A program made the position numbers and the translations under genes. 64,000 bases of DNA from Chelydra serpentina (taxonomy: Eukaryota > Chordata > Testudines > Chelydridae). The notes under the pieces are model-generated. The model was not told the DNA's origin. It ran no database searches and was given only the letters and a program-made list of their open reading frames with translations. Below, one piece after another: positions 54,890-64,000 of this stretch. The stretch's first letter is position 1; the number at the start of each line of letters is the position of its first letter. The stretch lies in the NCBI GenBank assembly GCA_037349315.1, contig JBAIAC010000001.1, positions 5,374,001 through 5,438,000 of the forward strand, read 5' to 3'.

Positions 54890-56171
54890 ATGAAGCCCGC
54901 TCAGATCACCGCTGCAGTTATGAGCATTGTAAACACCTCTCTTATTATACTGCAGTATGTGCACAACCAGAACCTGCAAAAACAGGCGAGAAGGCAACAG
55001 CAGAGCGGTGACGAGAATGATGAGGACATGGACACAGACTTCTCTCAAAGTACGGGCCCCGGCAATTTGGACATCCTGGTGGCAATGGGGCAGGCTCATG
55101 CCGTGGAATGCTGATTCTGGGCCTGGGAAACAAGCACAGACTCGTGGGACCGCATAGCGTTGCAGGTCTGGGATGATTCCCAGTGGCTGCGAAACTTTTG
55201 CATGCGTAAGGGCACATTCATGGAACTTTAACTTGTTTTCCCCTGCCCTGAAGCACAATAAATTCAAGATGAGAGCAGCCTTCACAGTTCAGAAGCGAGT
55301 GGTGATAGCCCTCTGGAAGCTTGCAACGTCAGGCACCTACCGGTCAGTCGGGAATCAATATGGAGTGGGCAAATCTACTGTGGGGGCTGCTGTGATCCAA
55401 GTAGCCAATGCAATCACTGATCTGCTGCTATCAAGGGTAATGACTCTGGGAAATGTGCAGGTCATAGTGGATGGCTTTGCTGCAATGGTAATCCCTAACT
55501 GTGGTGGGACGATAGATGGAACGCATATCCCTATCTTGGGACCGGACCACCTTGGCAGCCAGTACGTAAACTGCAAGGGGCATTTTTCAATGGTGCTGCA
55601 AGCACTGGTGGATCACAAAGGAAATTTCACCGACATCAACGTGGGATGGCCGGGAAAGGTGCATGATGCTCACATCTTCAGGAACTCTGGTCTGTTTGAA
55701 CAGCTGAAGGAAGAGACTTACTTCCCAGACCAGAAAATAATGGTTGGGGATGTTGAAATATCTATAGTTATCCTTGGGGACCCTTCCTACCCCTTAATGC
55801 CATTGCTCATGAAGCCATACACAGGCACCCTGGACAACAGTAAGGAGCTGTTCAACAATAGGCTGAGCAAGTGCAGAATGGTGGTAGAGTGTGCATTTGG
55901 ACATTTAAAGGGTCGCTGGTGCAGTTTCCTGACTCGGTTAGACCTCAGCGAAACCAATATTCCCATTGTTATTGCTGCTTGCTGTGTGCTCCACAATATC
56001 TGTGAGAGTAAGGGGGAGACGTTTATGGCAGGGTGGGAGGTTGAGGCAAACCGCCTGGCTGCTGATTACATGCAGCCAGACACCAGGGAGATGAGAAGAG
56101 CACAGCAGTACGTGCTGCGCATCAGAGAAGCGCTGAAAACCAGTTTCATGACTGGCCAGGCTACGGTGTGA
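54890..56171 (+). pseudogene. Harbinger DDE transposase, N-terminus broken, catalytic core open
   Basis: Starts at ATG 54,890 (MKPAQITAAVMSIVNTS). A TGA at 55,112, a TAA at about 55,229 and a 1-nt frame change near 55,232-55,245 break the N-terminal third. From there to the TGA at 56,169-56,171 it is open (about 300 codons): GTIDGTHIPILGPDH (first Asp), VILGDPSYPLMP (second Asp), MVVECAFGHLKGRW (Glu) and AACCVLHNICESKGE, matching HARBI1-like DDE_Tnp_4 nucleases. AATAAA follows at 56,274-56,279. The TGA falls where family sequence has an Arg codon (CGA to TGA likely). Compared with the copy at 30,914 this one has no stops in the nuclease domain, so it could encode a truncated protein if expressed. 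Confidence 0.9.
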
Positions 56172-56379
56172 CAGTTCTGTTTGTTTCTCGTTGATGAAAA
56201 CCCACTCCCTTGGTCGATTCTACTTCCCTGTCAGCCAACCGCCCTTCCCCCTCCAATCACCGCTTTCAGAGACAATAAAATCATCGTTGTTTCAAAATCA
56301 TGCATTCTTTATTACTTCATCACATAGATAGGGGAATAACTGCCAAGGTAGCCCGGGAGGGGTGAGGGAGGAGGGAAGC

Positions 56380-57377
56380 ACTCTCACTGAAGAACTGTCC
56401 GGATATGTGGACTCTCTACTCATACCCTACGCCACCAGCACTCCCAGCTATCTCCGTGACACCACTAATTTCCTGAGAAAAGTACAATCCATTGGTGATC
56501 TTCCAGAAAACACCATCCTAGCCACCATGGGTGTAGAGGCTCTCTACAGAAACATCCCACACACAGATGGAATACAAGCTATCAGGAACAGTATCCCTTA
56601 TGATGCCACAGCACAACTGGCTGCTGAGCTCTGTGACTTTATCCTCACGTACAATTATTTCAAATTTGATGACAATATATACCTCCAGATCAGTGGCACT
56701 GCTATGGGCACCCGCATGGCCCCACAATATACCAACATTTGTATGGCTGACCAGGAACAATGCTTCCTCAGCTCTCGTCCACTCATGCCCCTTCTCTACC
56801 TACGCTACATTGATGACATCTTCATCATCTGGACCCATGGGAAGGAGACCCTGGAAGAAGAATTCCACCATGATTTCAACAGCTTCCACCCCACCATCAA
56901 CTTCAGTCTGGACCAATCTACACGGGAGGTCCACTTCCTAAACACCACGATGCAATAAGTGACAGTCACGTTAACACCACCCTATACCGAAAAGCCAGCG
57001 ACCGCTATGCCTACCTTCATGCCTCCAGCTTCCATCCCGGACACACCACACGATCCATTCTCTACAGCCAAGCGCTGAGGTACAACCACATTTGCTCCAA
57101 CCCCTCAGACAGAGACCAACAGCTACAAGATCTTCACCAAGCATTCTCAAAACTACGATACCCACATGAGGAAATAAGGAAACAGATCAACAGATCTAGA
57201 CGTGTACCCAGAAGCCTTCTGCTGCGAGAGAATCCCAAGAAAGAAACCAACAGAACTCCACTGGCCATCACATACAGTCCTCAGCTAAAACCTCTCCAAC
57301 GCATCATCAGTGATCTACAACCCATCCTTGACAATGATCCCTCACTTTCACAGGCCTTGGGAGGCAGGCCAGTCCTT
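56380..57377 (+). pseudogene. PLE reverse transcriptase, frameshifted
   Basis: Frame 1 runs to a stop at 56,956-56,958 and shows PLE RT blocks: ELSGYVDSLLIPYA, ATMGVEALYRNIPH, FILTYNYFKFDDNIYLQ, GTAMGTRMAPQYTNICMA and the catalytic LYLRYIDDIFIIW. The frame then shifts, and frame 3 stays open from about 56,970 (NTTLYRKASDRYAYLHASSF ... QALGGRPVL) to the SINE at 57,378. The N-terminal part is missing and the frame break makes it a pseudogene. The YIDD box and both Asp residues are intact. Confidence 0.88.
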
Positions 57378-57548
57378 AGAATCATAGAATATCAGGGTTG
57401 GAAGGGACCTTAGGAGATCATTTAGTCCAACCCCCTGCTCAAAGCAGGGCCAATCCCCAATTTTGACCCAGATCCCTAAATTGCCCCCTCAACGATTGAA
57501 CTCACAACCCTGGGTTTAGCAGGCCAATGCTCAAACCACTGAGCTATC
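57378..57548 (-). mobile_element. tRNA-derived SINE with CR1-like tail, in the PLE
   Basis: Same family as 54,227-54,421: A box TAGCTCAGTGG (plus 57,536-57,546), B box GGTTGTGAGTTCAATC (plus 57,494-57,509), CR1-type tail TGATATTCTATGATTCTA. CCTT at 57,374-57,377 and 57,549-57,552 is a short possible TSD. It splits the PLE coding sequence. Confidence 0.9.
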
Positions 57549-58122
57549 CCTTGCCCACAGACAACCCGCCAACCTGAAGCATATTCTCACCAGCAATGAC
57601 ACATCGCACCATAGTAACCCTAACTCAGGAACCAATCCATTCAACAAACCTCGATGCCATCTCTGCCCACATATCTACACCAGGGACACCATCACAGGAC
57701 CTAACCAGATCAGCTACACCATCACCGGTTCATTCACCTGCACATCCACCAATGTAATATATGCCATCATGTGCCGGCAATGCCCCTCTGCTATGTACAT
57801 CAGCCAAACTGGACAGTCGCTACGTAAAAGGATAAATGGGCACAAATCAGATATTAGGAATGGCAATATACAAAAACCTGTAGGAGAACACCTCAATCTC
57901 CCTGGACACACAATAGCAGATTTAAAGGTAGCCGTCCTGCAGCAAAAAAACTTCAGGACCAGACTTCAAAGAGAAACTGCCGAGCTTCAGTTCATTTGCA
58001 AATTTGACACCATCAGCTCAGGATTAAACAAAGACTGTGAATGGCTAGCAGACTACAAAAACAGTTTCTCCTCTCTCGGTGTTCACACCTCAATTGCTAG
58101 AAGAGGGCCTCATCCTCCCTGA
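57549..58122 (+). CDS. PLE GIY-YIG-like endonuclease segment (partial)
   Basis: Open from the SINE junction to a stop at 58,120-58,122 (about 190 codons). CHLCP and CRQCP are Cys pairs of the PLE zinc-binding linker. The nuclease part is VIYAIMCRQCP (GIY position), MYISQTGQSLRKRINGHK (YIG position and catalytic Arg/His region) and an E in VGEHLNLPGH. The YIG glycine is Ser here (YIS), which may affect activity. In PLEs this nuclease nicks the target for priming. It is an orphan segment, cut from its RT by the SINE and a frameshift. The first ATG of the frame (57,769) lies inside the nuclease. Confidence 0.8.
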
Positions 58123-58201
58123 TTGAACGAACATTGTTATCCCTAGCCTGATTCTTGCTTGCATGTTTATGCCTGCCTCTGGAAATGTCCATAACATGTA
58201 T

Positions 58202-58240
58202 CTGAAGAAGTGGGTATTCACCCACAAAAGCTTATGCTCC
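58202..58240 (+). ncRNA. Hammerhead-ribozyme-like core in PLE tail (damaged)
   Basis: CTGAAGA (58,202-58,208), hairpin GTGGGT-ATTC-ACCCAC (58,210-58,225), then AAAA where GAAA is required (58,226-58,229), then AGC-TTAT-GCT and C at 58,239 as the would-be cleavage site. The essential G before AAA is changed to A, so this copy should be inactive. The copy at 1564-1601 keeps GAAA but changes CUGA. One extra A before stem II departs from the textbook core. Confidence 0.5.
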
Positions 58241-58324
58241 AATACCTCTGTTAGTCTATAAGGTGCCACAGGACTCTTTGCCACTTATACAGATCCAGAC
58301 TAACACAGCTACCCCTCTGATATT

Positions 58325-59151
58325 TGAGAACTAAGAAGCTTTAGCCTTAGTTTATTCATCATACTATCATCCTCACAGCATTTAATGGAATGTTATTTCA
58401 GGAGGATAAAATTAAAATGAACTAGAACTAATTGAAAGTAGATTTAATAAAAAAAAACTCATCATCATTGTAATAAGTATACAACTTCAGCACAGTAATA
58501 CTGAATGATGTTTAAGGTATTCTACAAGACCACATTGTTTCGTCTAATGGGATTCACTGATTACCAAAGAATTACTTTATCTCCTTCATTTTGCAACTCT
58601 GTACAAAAATGTGGGCGCCTATTAATTAATGCTTCAGTCAATAAAAATGACAAGTGGTTAGGGCTCAATCCTTCTTATACTGGAATAAATAGAAGTTTTG
58701 TCATTTGATTTTAAAGTGCACGGGATCGGTTCCTTATTCTTCTAGTTATTAGACTAGTTAGCATGATGTAATGATTGTAATACAGGCCTAGAAGGCACGG
58801 GGGAACCACACAGGGTCAAAGGATGATTGGATGTTTTACTATCTTTTTAATATCTTCCTTATCACAGATGCAAAAAGCTCTTGTGTTTCCATTCTTCTCA
58901 CCCCTGCACTCCTTCCCCCAACCTCCCATCAAATACCTCTGCTTTAGATAGTTGTACTTCTGCAAGTCATCAGAAACCAGAATACTCCGATGCATTGTAA
59001 ATCCATTATACATGCAGTCTCTGGAGTAAAGGAGCAATGATTATGGCTAACAGATTTTCCATCCTCTAAAATCTTTTATCAGGACATGCGGGTTTCATTC
59101 CAGCCCCTGATTTCTGTACTGTATCTCTAGGTTAGACCCATTGATTTCTAA
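58325..59151. other. No gene recognised
   Basis: AT-rich unique DNA, no Harbinger sequence. Frames are short. Confidence 0.5.
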
Positions 59152-59388
59152 GGGTAGGTCCACACTACCCGCCCTATTCAGCGGGTAGAGATCGATCTCC
59201 CCGTCGACTGCGGAACTCCTGCTCGGTGAGAGGAGGAAGCGCTGTCGATGGGGGAGCCTGCCTGCGCCGCGTGGACCCGCAGTAAGTAAACTTAGTTCGA
59301 TCTAGGAAACATCGACTTCAGCTACGCTATTCTCGTAGCTGAAGTTGCGTTTCCTAGATCGATCCCCTGCCCCAGTGTAGACCAGCCC
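59152..59388. mobile_element. CpG-rich Harbinger-type MITE, copy 3, TAA TSD
   Basis: The left end GGGTAGGTCCACACTACCCG and inverted right end GGGCTGGTCTACACTGGGGC match. TAA flanks both sides (59,149-59,151 and 59,389-59,391). Hairpins ACTTCAGCTACG...CGTAGCTGAAGT and CTACCCGCC...GCGGGTAG are as in 6238-6534 and 8100-8395. It is about 60 bp shorter than those copies. Confidence 0.88.
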
Positions 59389-59467
59389 TAAGATACAATT
59401 GCCTCCCATTCCCCAGTTTCACCACAGCCTCCTGGGATGTCTTATTGATGCAAACACTGTTTAGAGC

Positions 59468-59590
59468 TAGGGTGACCAGCTGTCCCGATTTTATAGGGAC
59501 AGTCCCGATAGTTGGGGCTTTTTCTTATATAGGCTCCTATTACCCCCCACCCCCATCCCAATTTTTTACACTTGCTATCTGGTCAGCCTA
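59468..59590. mobile_element. 123-bp hAT-type MITE, perfect 8-bp TSD
   Basis: The ends are TAGGGTGACCAG and, inverted, TAGGCTGACCAG (11 of 12). The exact TSD TTTAGAGC lies at 59,460-59,467 and 59,591-59,598. The interior includes TGTCCCGATTTTATAGGGAC, itself a hairpin. Confidence 0.9.
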
Positions 59591-59599
59591 TTTAGAGCC

Positions 59600-62384
59600 C
59601 ATAGCTGATTCTGAAAAATACAACACACAACTATTTTTTAAAATAGAAGTGAAGCCAGTTCCATCACACATTACAAAATGTGGCCTTGAGCCTGCAAGGG
59701 ATCATGCAGGTAGACCCCTCCATGGGATCCCATTGTATTCAATGGGGCTGTGGGTGATTGCAGCATGTCATCTGCACAGAGTCATTTGGAAGATCAGGGT
59801 CTAAACCTTTTCAACTTCAGACCATGACATTTTGGATCATTCTGCCAGAATGCCTCACACCATCCTTGATCCTTTTTGCCTTATACATAGTGTTACACTC
59901 TGAAACAAGAACTGTGTTACAAATTACACCATCCTTTGAAAATTCTAATAGTCTCTGTGATACTTTACAATCAATAAAGAAATACTCCTCACAATAAGTA
60001 ATGGGTGCAAGACAGGATTGCACAGATCTGCTAAGTACACACAGGAGGATTTTTGGAGTCCTTCCACAGGCAATCAGACTGATGTAAAGCAAAAGTATAA
60101 AAAGCACAAGGAAACAAGATTAGCCCCAAGGTAGCCCAGAATTGATAGGTTAGCAATGGTGAGCCTTTAGCATAGCTCCACCGAATCCTAGCTCTTCTGG
60201 GTGAAGCCTTTAGGTCTTTTCTTTTGCTTAATCAATGAAACATTTAATTTAAAGGAAAAATATATAAAAGGTTTAAATAAATATGAAAAGAAAGTTTCTC
60301 CGATCTCATATTCAACTTCTCTGCCCCATGGGGTTGATGCCCCAATGACTTCCAGAGCTTCCACGCACATTCAGGGGACAAATGTAGGGAGAAGGTTTCT
60401 AGTACCATCTCACTCTTCCTCTCACATGGAGGAACCAACCACAGTATGGTCCCAAGTTGCCCAATTCTTTCTCTTTTTTTATTCCAATTTATGTATGGTT
60501 TAAACAATAAGAATGTAATTAGGACGACATTGTTACCATTCAATGTGTAACATTTACTTATGCAAAACCATTTGCCCAAATATGCTTGCCAATTGTTGGT
60601 CACATCTTGAGCTGCAGCTAACGAGCACTTGGCACATCTGAGGCGAGGGAACGCAAAGGTTCCATTTATGAACCCTCTCTCTACCCACTCCTCACATTTC
60701 TTGGCCAGCTCAGCATGAGGCCAGTGCACGGGCATGGATTAAAGCAATCTAAAGGCAGCTGGGAGTAGCAGTGGATGGAGATGCATTGGCCATGCCCTTT
60801 TACCCAGTCATGCCCATAGCATGGCACAGCAGACATTAAAGTCCTTACGTGACTCAATACCTGACTTTATAGCACCATTGCACTCCTGAAGAGGCACAAG
60901 ACGGCTATAGCATGGACAAAGATCTAGCCATGTGCTGAATTTTTATTGTATTTTTTTAAATGTATTTGCACAAAACCCTTTGATAAAGTGTTTGAACAAA
61001 AGATACGTCATAAAAAATATGTGTTGCGTGTTGAAGGTGAAGTGTCTCAAAGCACTTGAATCCCCTCATTCAATCCCTTATGTAGTACTCAGAATTGCTG
61101 AAAACAAGTGTTTTTATAGTCCCTGGTGCTTTAAAAAAACAAATAAACATACAGAAGCGTTTGCTAGTGCTCTTTATTTTCCCCTCTACAGCTTTTAAAG
61201 CAAATTTCAAGAGAACTTTAAGCTTCTTTAGGAAGCTTTATTCTTTATCAAGCCCTCCTCCTGTCCTTGAGTAGCAATAAAAATACATTCAACTCCATCC
61301 TGTATGGTTGACTTACCTTACTTAAAGCATTGACCTCGCTGAATGGAAACTTTAAATGTTATGGCTTGTTAAAAATGCTAGTGCTTAGACAATACACTGA
61401 GTGGCACTATCTAAATTCTTTTGCTTGGCAGATAACATTTCCAAAATCATGTTAGAACCCTGCAAAAAATACATAACTCCTTGCAAAACATTTTCAAAGC
61501 CAAAAACAATCAAAAAACACCAAAATAGATTTTACTTACACATATTTTAACAGAAAATGGAGACAGGAAAGCTTTCTCTGCAGATGTTGAAAGCCTCCCA
61601 GGTTTTGAGGTATCTTGTTTCAGATAGTTTGGCACTTTTTTTTCATTTTTAACATTATGACAGTCCTAAATCAAATACAGACAAGTTCCATAATAGGTGG
61701 CAAAAAACATCTACAAGGTGAGATAACTCCAAAGGAGCAGAACTGGCTACGGCAAATAGCCGTTAAATTGGCAAAAAGAAAGTGCAAATGGAAATAATCC
61801 ACTATAACCTAGTCTATGGAGTGTGCTAAACTCCAGCGTATGGCCACTTTTCCTGACTTGACTGTTTTATATTGACACTAAAGGAATAGCAAAATCTTAT
61901 TTGAATGTTTTTATCTTAAAAAAAATAAAATCTTTCAGCTATATATATGTTATACCCAGATAATATCAATTTTCAAAGTTTTCTATTTTTATCATTCAAA
62001 TTTGCACAGTTCTGGGAAATTATGGGGTGGGACAATTATTTAATAACAGTGCACATTGAGAGTCAAAGTTTAAACTCTGTTATTATTAAAACACAAATTG
62101 GCATCATATGTAAAAATATACAGCGTAAATAGCCTTAAATCAAATGTAATACATTCTCAACCAGCATTTTTCTTACTTTGCCTATCTGTAAGTTTCAATT
62201 ATCATCGATGGAAATTTCCAGTGCGTGTACAGTGAAATTGATGTTTATCAACATTTACCAATAAAAATTGAATCCTTCCAAGTCTAGTTATATTGGCCAC
62301 AGGAAGGCTTGGAACAGAAGCACTATAGTTGTTTTTAATGGTCACAGAGTTGGAAATGATCAGATTGTTTCAATTTGTAGTAGT
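59600..62384. other. No gene recognised
   Basis: AT-rich unique DNA. The 163-codon minus-strand frame at 60,244-60,735 has no recognisable domain and no splice or promoter context, and I do not call it a gene. Confidence 0.5.
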
Positions 62385-62640
62385 GATTAGAGGTCCAACT
62401 GAGAGAGGGGATGCACTGTGCTAGGTGCTGTACAAATCCATAGTAAAATACTCTGCCCTAAAGAGCTTACCATTTAAATAGACTAAACCAGTGAAGGAAA
62501 AGTTTGTATTCACATTTTAAAAGATATTCCCAAAGATACACAGGTAGTATGTAGCAAAACAGGAACTGAACCCAAATTTCCTGAGTTCCAATTAATCACA
62601 AAACCATCCTTGCTCTCTAAGACCATCCTTCCAACATTTA
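62385..62640 (-). repeat. MIR-like SINE, old and nearly complete
   Basis: The antisense order is ACTGTGCTAGGTGCTGTACA, then AAAGAGCTTACCATTTAAAT, then ACACAGGTAGTATGTAGCAA and AGGAACTGAACCCAAATTTC. The tRNA-like end reads ACAAAACCATCCTTGCTCTC. Confidence 0.7.
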
Positions 62641-63831
62641 GATAGCCCTTCCTATTGTTCTGTTGTTCTCTCCATAATATTGATTTATACTGTCAGGTAT
62701 TAGAAGACAGTGACATCAATTAAAAGTTCAGCTAGAACAGTTAGGAAATTATGTAATGAGGCATCTGACTGTAGACATGCACAAAAGTTTACAAATTCAT
62801 ACTGTAAGGTGATCTATGTACTGGATAGTCTCTTTTCACGGTCTCAGAGATGTTGACTTTTTCATTCCAGTTCCACTGGCATCACATCAGGTGCCTATGA
62901 TGGGAAAACTACCAAATGTACAGAGCCAAATTCTGCTTACTGGGAATCGCAGCTATATATCTGACAGCAGAATTTGATTCTTTATCTTTATGTCTTCTAG
63001 AAGGTTTACAAATTATTTGAAATGTTCTTTGGATTGCCCTGTTCTAAAATAAATGATTTCCCAAGCTTCCTTCCTTTTGTATCATTTTCTGTGCTAACAT
63101 CCATAGGGGAAAGACCTCAAAATTAATGCAAAAATATATTAATACAACTATTTGTGATTAGCCTTTCTTGTGCCTTTACTGTAGCTTAAGAAATATTTAT
63201 CATACGGTACTTTCATACAGAGGGTACTTGAGGAAAAGTACATCACATGTGTGTATTTTTGTTTATTTAATTACGTGAAATATTCAAGCTAACCTAAATA
63301 AGTCCAGATGGTTTCTTCTTCCATCTTCCAAGGACAAACAAATGGTTTTCTTCTTGACTTCTTATTAATAAAACCATGTAAAACATTAATGCTTTAGGAA
63401 GAGACCTAATTGTACAAAGGAATGTTGGTATGTAACCAGAGGTAGATGTAATCTAGATTGTAAAGAGGACTATTGCAATTTTAGAGTAAAAACCATGTAT
63501 AGGTGGAAATGTTTTAAACTTCTGCTTATTTCTTAAATGTTGTATGACAAACAACTTTGTGAAATGGAGACTTGCAAGTATGTTAGCTAAATGTGAAGCT
63601 CCTAATATAGCTCATAACATCATTGCTACGTAAATGGTAAAATGCTTTATGTACCAATATGGAATCTAATTGCCCTTCTAAACTAATTACTAATGTAAGA
63701 AGCCATTTATGTATAGAATATTTATATTAATGTGAAATTAATTAATTACTGGCAGTATTAAAGCAACTCTCACCCTACTTTGAAAAACAAGAAAAATTAT
63801 CTTTCCAAAAATCTTCATGTAGAATTACTAA
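62641..63831. other. No gene recognised
   Basis: AT-rich unique DNA with no frame, repeat end or domain. Confidence 0.5.
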
Positions 63832-64000
63832 TGGATTATAGACCAGTCAGCCTAACTTTGATACCTGAAAGATACTGGCACTAGTTATTAAGCAATCAAT
63901 ATGTAAGCTCTTAAAGGACAACAGGGTTTTCAGTAATAGCTAACATGGATTTTTCAAGAACAGATTGTGCCAAAGCAACCTAGTTTCTTAGCAGGATTAC
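63832..64000 (+). mobile_element. CR1-like reverse-transcriptase fragment, cut by the window end
   Basis: Translation gives YRPVSLTLIPE and, with shifts, KDNRVF-, HGFF- and NLVS-like blocks, corresponding to [19 protein letters not shown] and [14 protein letters not shown] of the CR1 at 50,902-53,055. It is diverged and frameshifted, and continues beyond the window. Confidence 0.6.

Larger units (their letters stand above)
54022..56375 (+). mobile_element. Second Harbinger element, right end lost at a PLE junction
   Basis: The left end GGGTATGTCTACACTA is preceded by TAA (54,019-54,021). It is collinear with 30,536-32,350, including CGGTGCATTGTGGGTAGCTA and the transposase gene, and continues past its poly(A) signal to GGGAGGAGGGAAGC, where PLE sequence starts. 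The Myb/SANT-like gene and right inverted repeat are absent on both sides of the PLE. A SINE (54,227-54,421) interrupts the 5' part. Confidence 0.88.
56376..58319 (+). mobile_element. Penelope-like retroelement, 5'-truncated, with nested SINE
   Basis: The coding order is reverse transcriptase, linker, then a GIY-YIG-like endonuclease, followed by a non-coding tail with a hammerhead-like core and the terminal CAGATCCAGACTAACACAG/CTACCCCTCTGAT. The left junction is within the second Harbinger element. The right flank (ATTTGAGAACTAAG) is not Harbinger, so sequence was lost at insertion or afterwards. No TSD was found. Confidence 0.9.

Noticed and set aside
56362..56379. Start of the PLE protein at 56,362
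   Set aside because: The first codons are Harbinger sequence read through the junction and the initiating codon is GTG. The PLE is simply 5'-truncated.
60244..60735. 163-codon minus-strand frame as a host gene
   Set aside because: No recognisable domain, no splice or promoter context, and AT-rich low-information sequence. It cannot be supported.

Overview
The window looks like ordinary non-genic DNA of a turtle (Testudines, probably a cryptodire). I find no exon of a host protein-coding gene and no canonical tRNA or rRNA gene. The assignment rests on the repeats: CR1 LINEs ending in the ATTCTATG-type 3' octamer, two tRNA-derived SINEs with a CR1-like tail (the tortoise Pol III/SINE architecture), Penelope-like element (PLE) tails, Harbinger and hAT DNA transposons, MIR-like SINEs, and AT-rich unique DNA between them. 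Almost everything recognisable is a mobile element or its debris, and many insertions still show exact target-site duplications (TSDs), so their order of arrival can be read.

Layout. 0-10 kb: two short PLE tail insertions with 11- and 14-bp TSDs, a foldback hAT element carrying the 3' end of its transposase gene, an unrecognised decayed reading frame (4614-5207), two CpG-rich Harbinger-type MITEs and an antisense LTR-like block. 10-24 kb: mostly unique DNA with an hAT MITE (perfect 8-bp TSD), a 5'-truncated CR1, CR1 3' ends, MIR-like SINEs and short near-palindromic repeats. 24-28 kb: LTR-like blocks, including one LTR inserted inside another. 30.5-36.1 kb: a complete 5.5-kb Harbinger transposon flanked by TAA, with a transposase gene (four stops, no frameshift), a two-exon Myb/SANT-like gene on the other strand, a ten-copy 80-bp minisatellite and a small uncharacterised gene-like unit (TATA box, 96-codon frame, poly(A) signal) inside the Myb gene's intron. 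38.4-42.4 kb: two old MIR-like SINEs cut apart by a Harbinger MITE and two hAT elements, one of which contains a third hAT element. 43.4-45.0 kb: a second foldback hAT. 45.9-47.3 kb: a MITE interrupted by a CR1 tail and an LTR, followed by another MITE. 50.8-53.1 kb: a 5'-truncated CR1 with a 717-codon open reverse-transcriptase frame. 54.0-58.3 kb: a second Harbinger with an open catalytic core, interrupted by a SINE and truncated by a PLE that itself carries a SINE. 59-64 kb: two MITEs, a MIR-like SINE, and a reverse-transcriptase fragment running off the end.

How the parts relate. The two Harbinger copies explain each other: the second supplies the sense codons where the first has stops. 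In this superfamily the DDE transposase works with a separate Myb/SANT-like DNA-binding partner, and the first copy carries both genes convergently. The third gene-like unit is the best candidate for something undescribed. The PLE tails carry a hammerhead-ribozyme-like core, altered differently in each of three copies.

Limits: everything is read by eye. Family names come from motifs and memory of the families. Boundaries not fixed by a TSD are approximate, and no database search was possible.
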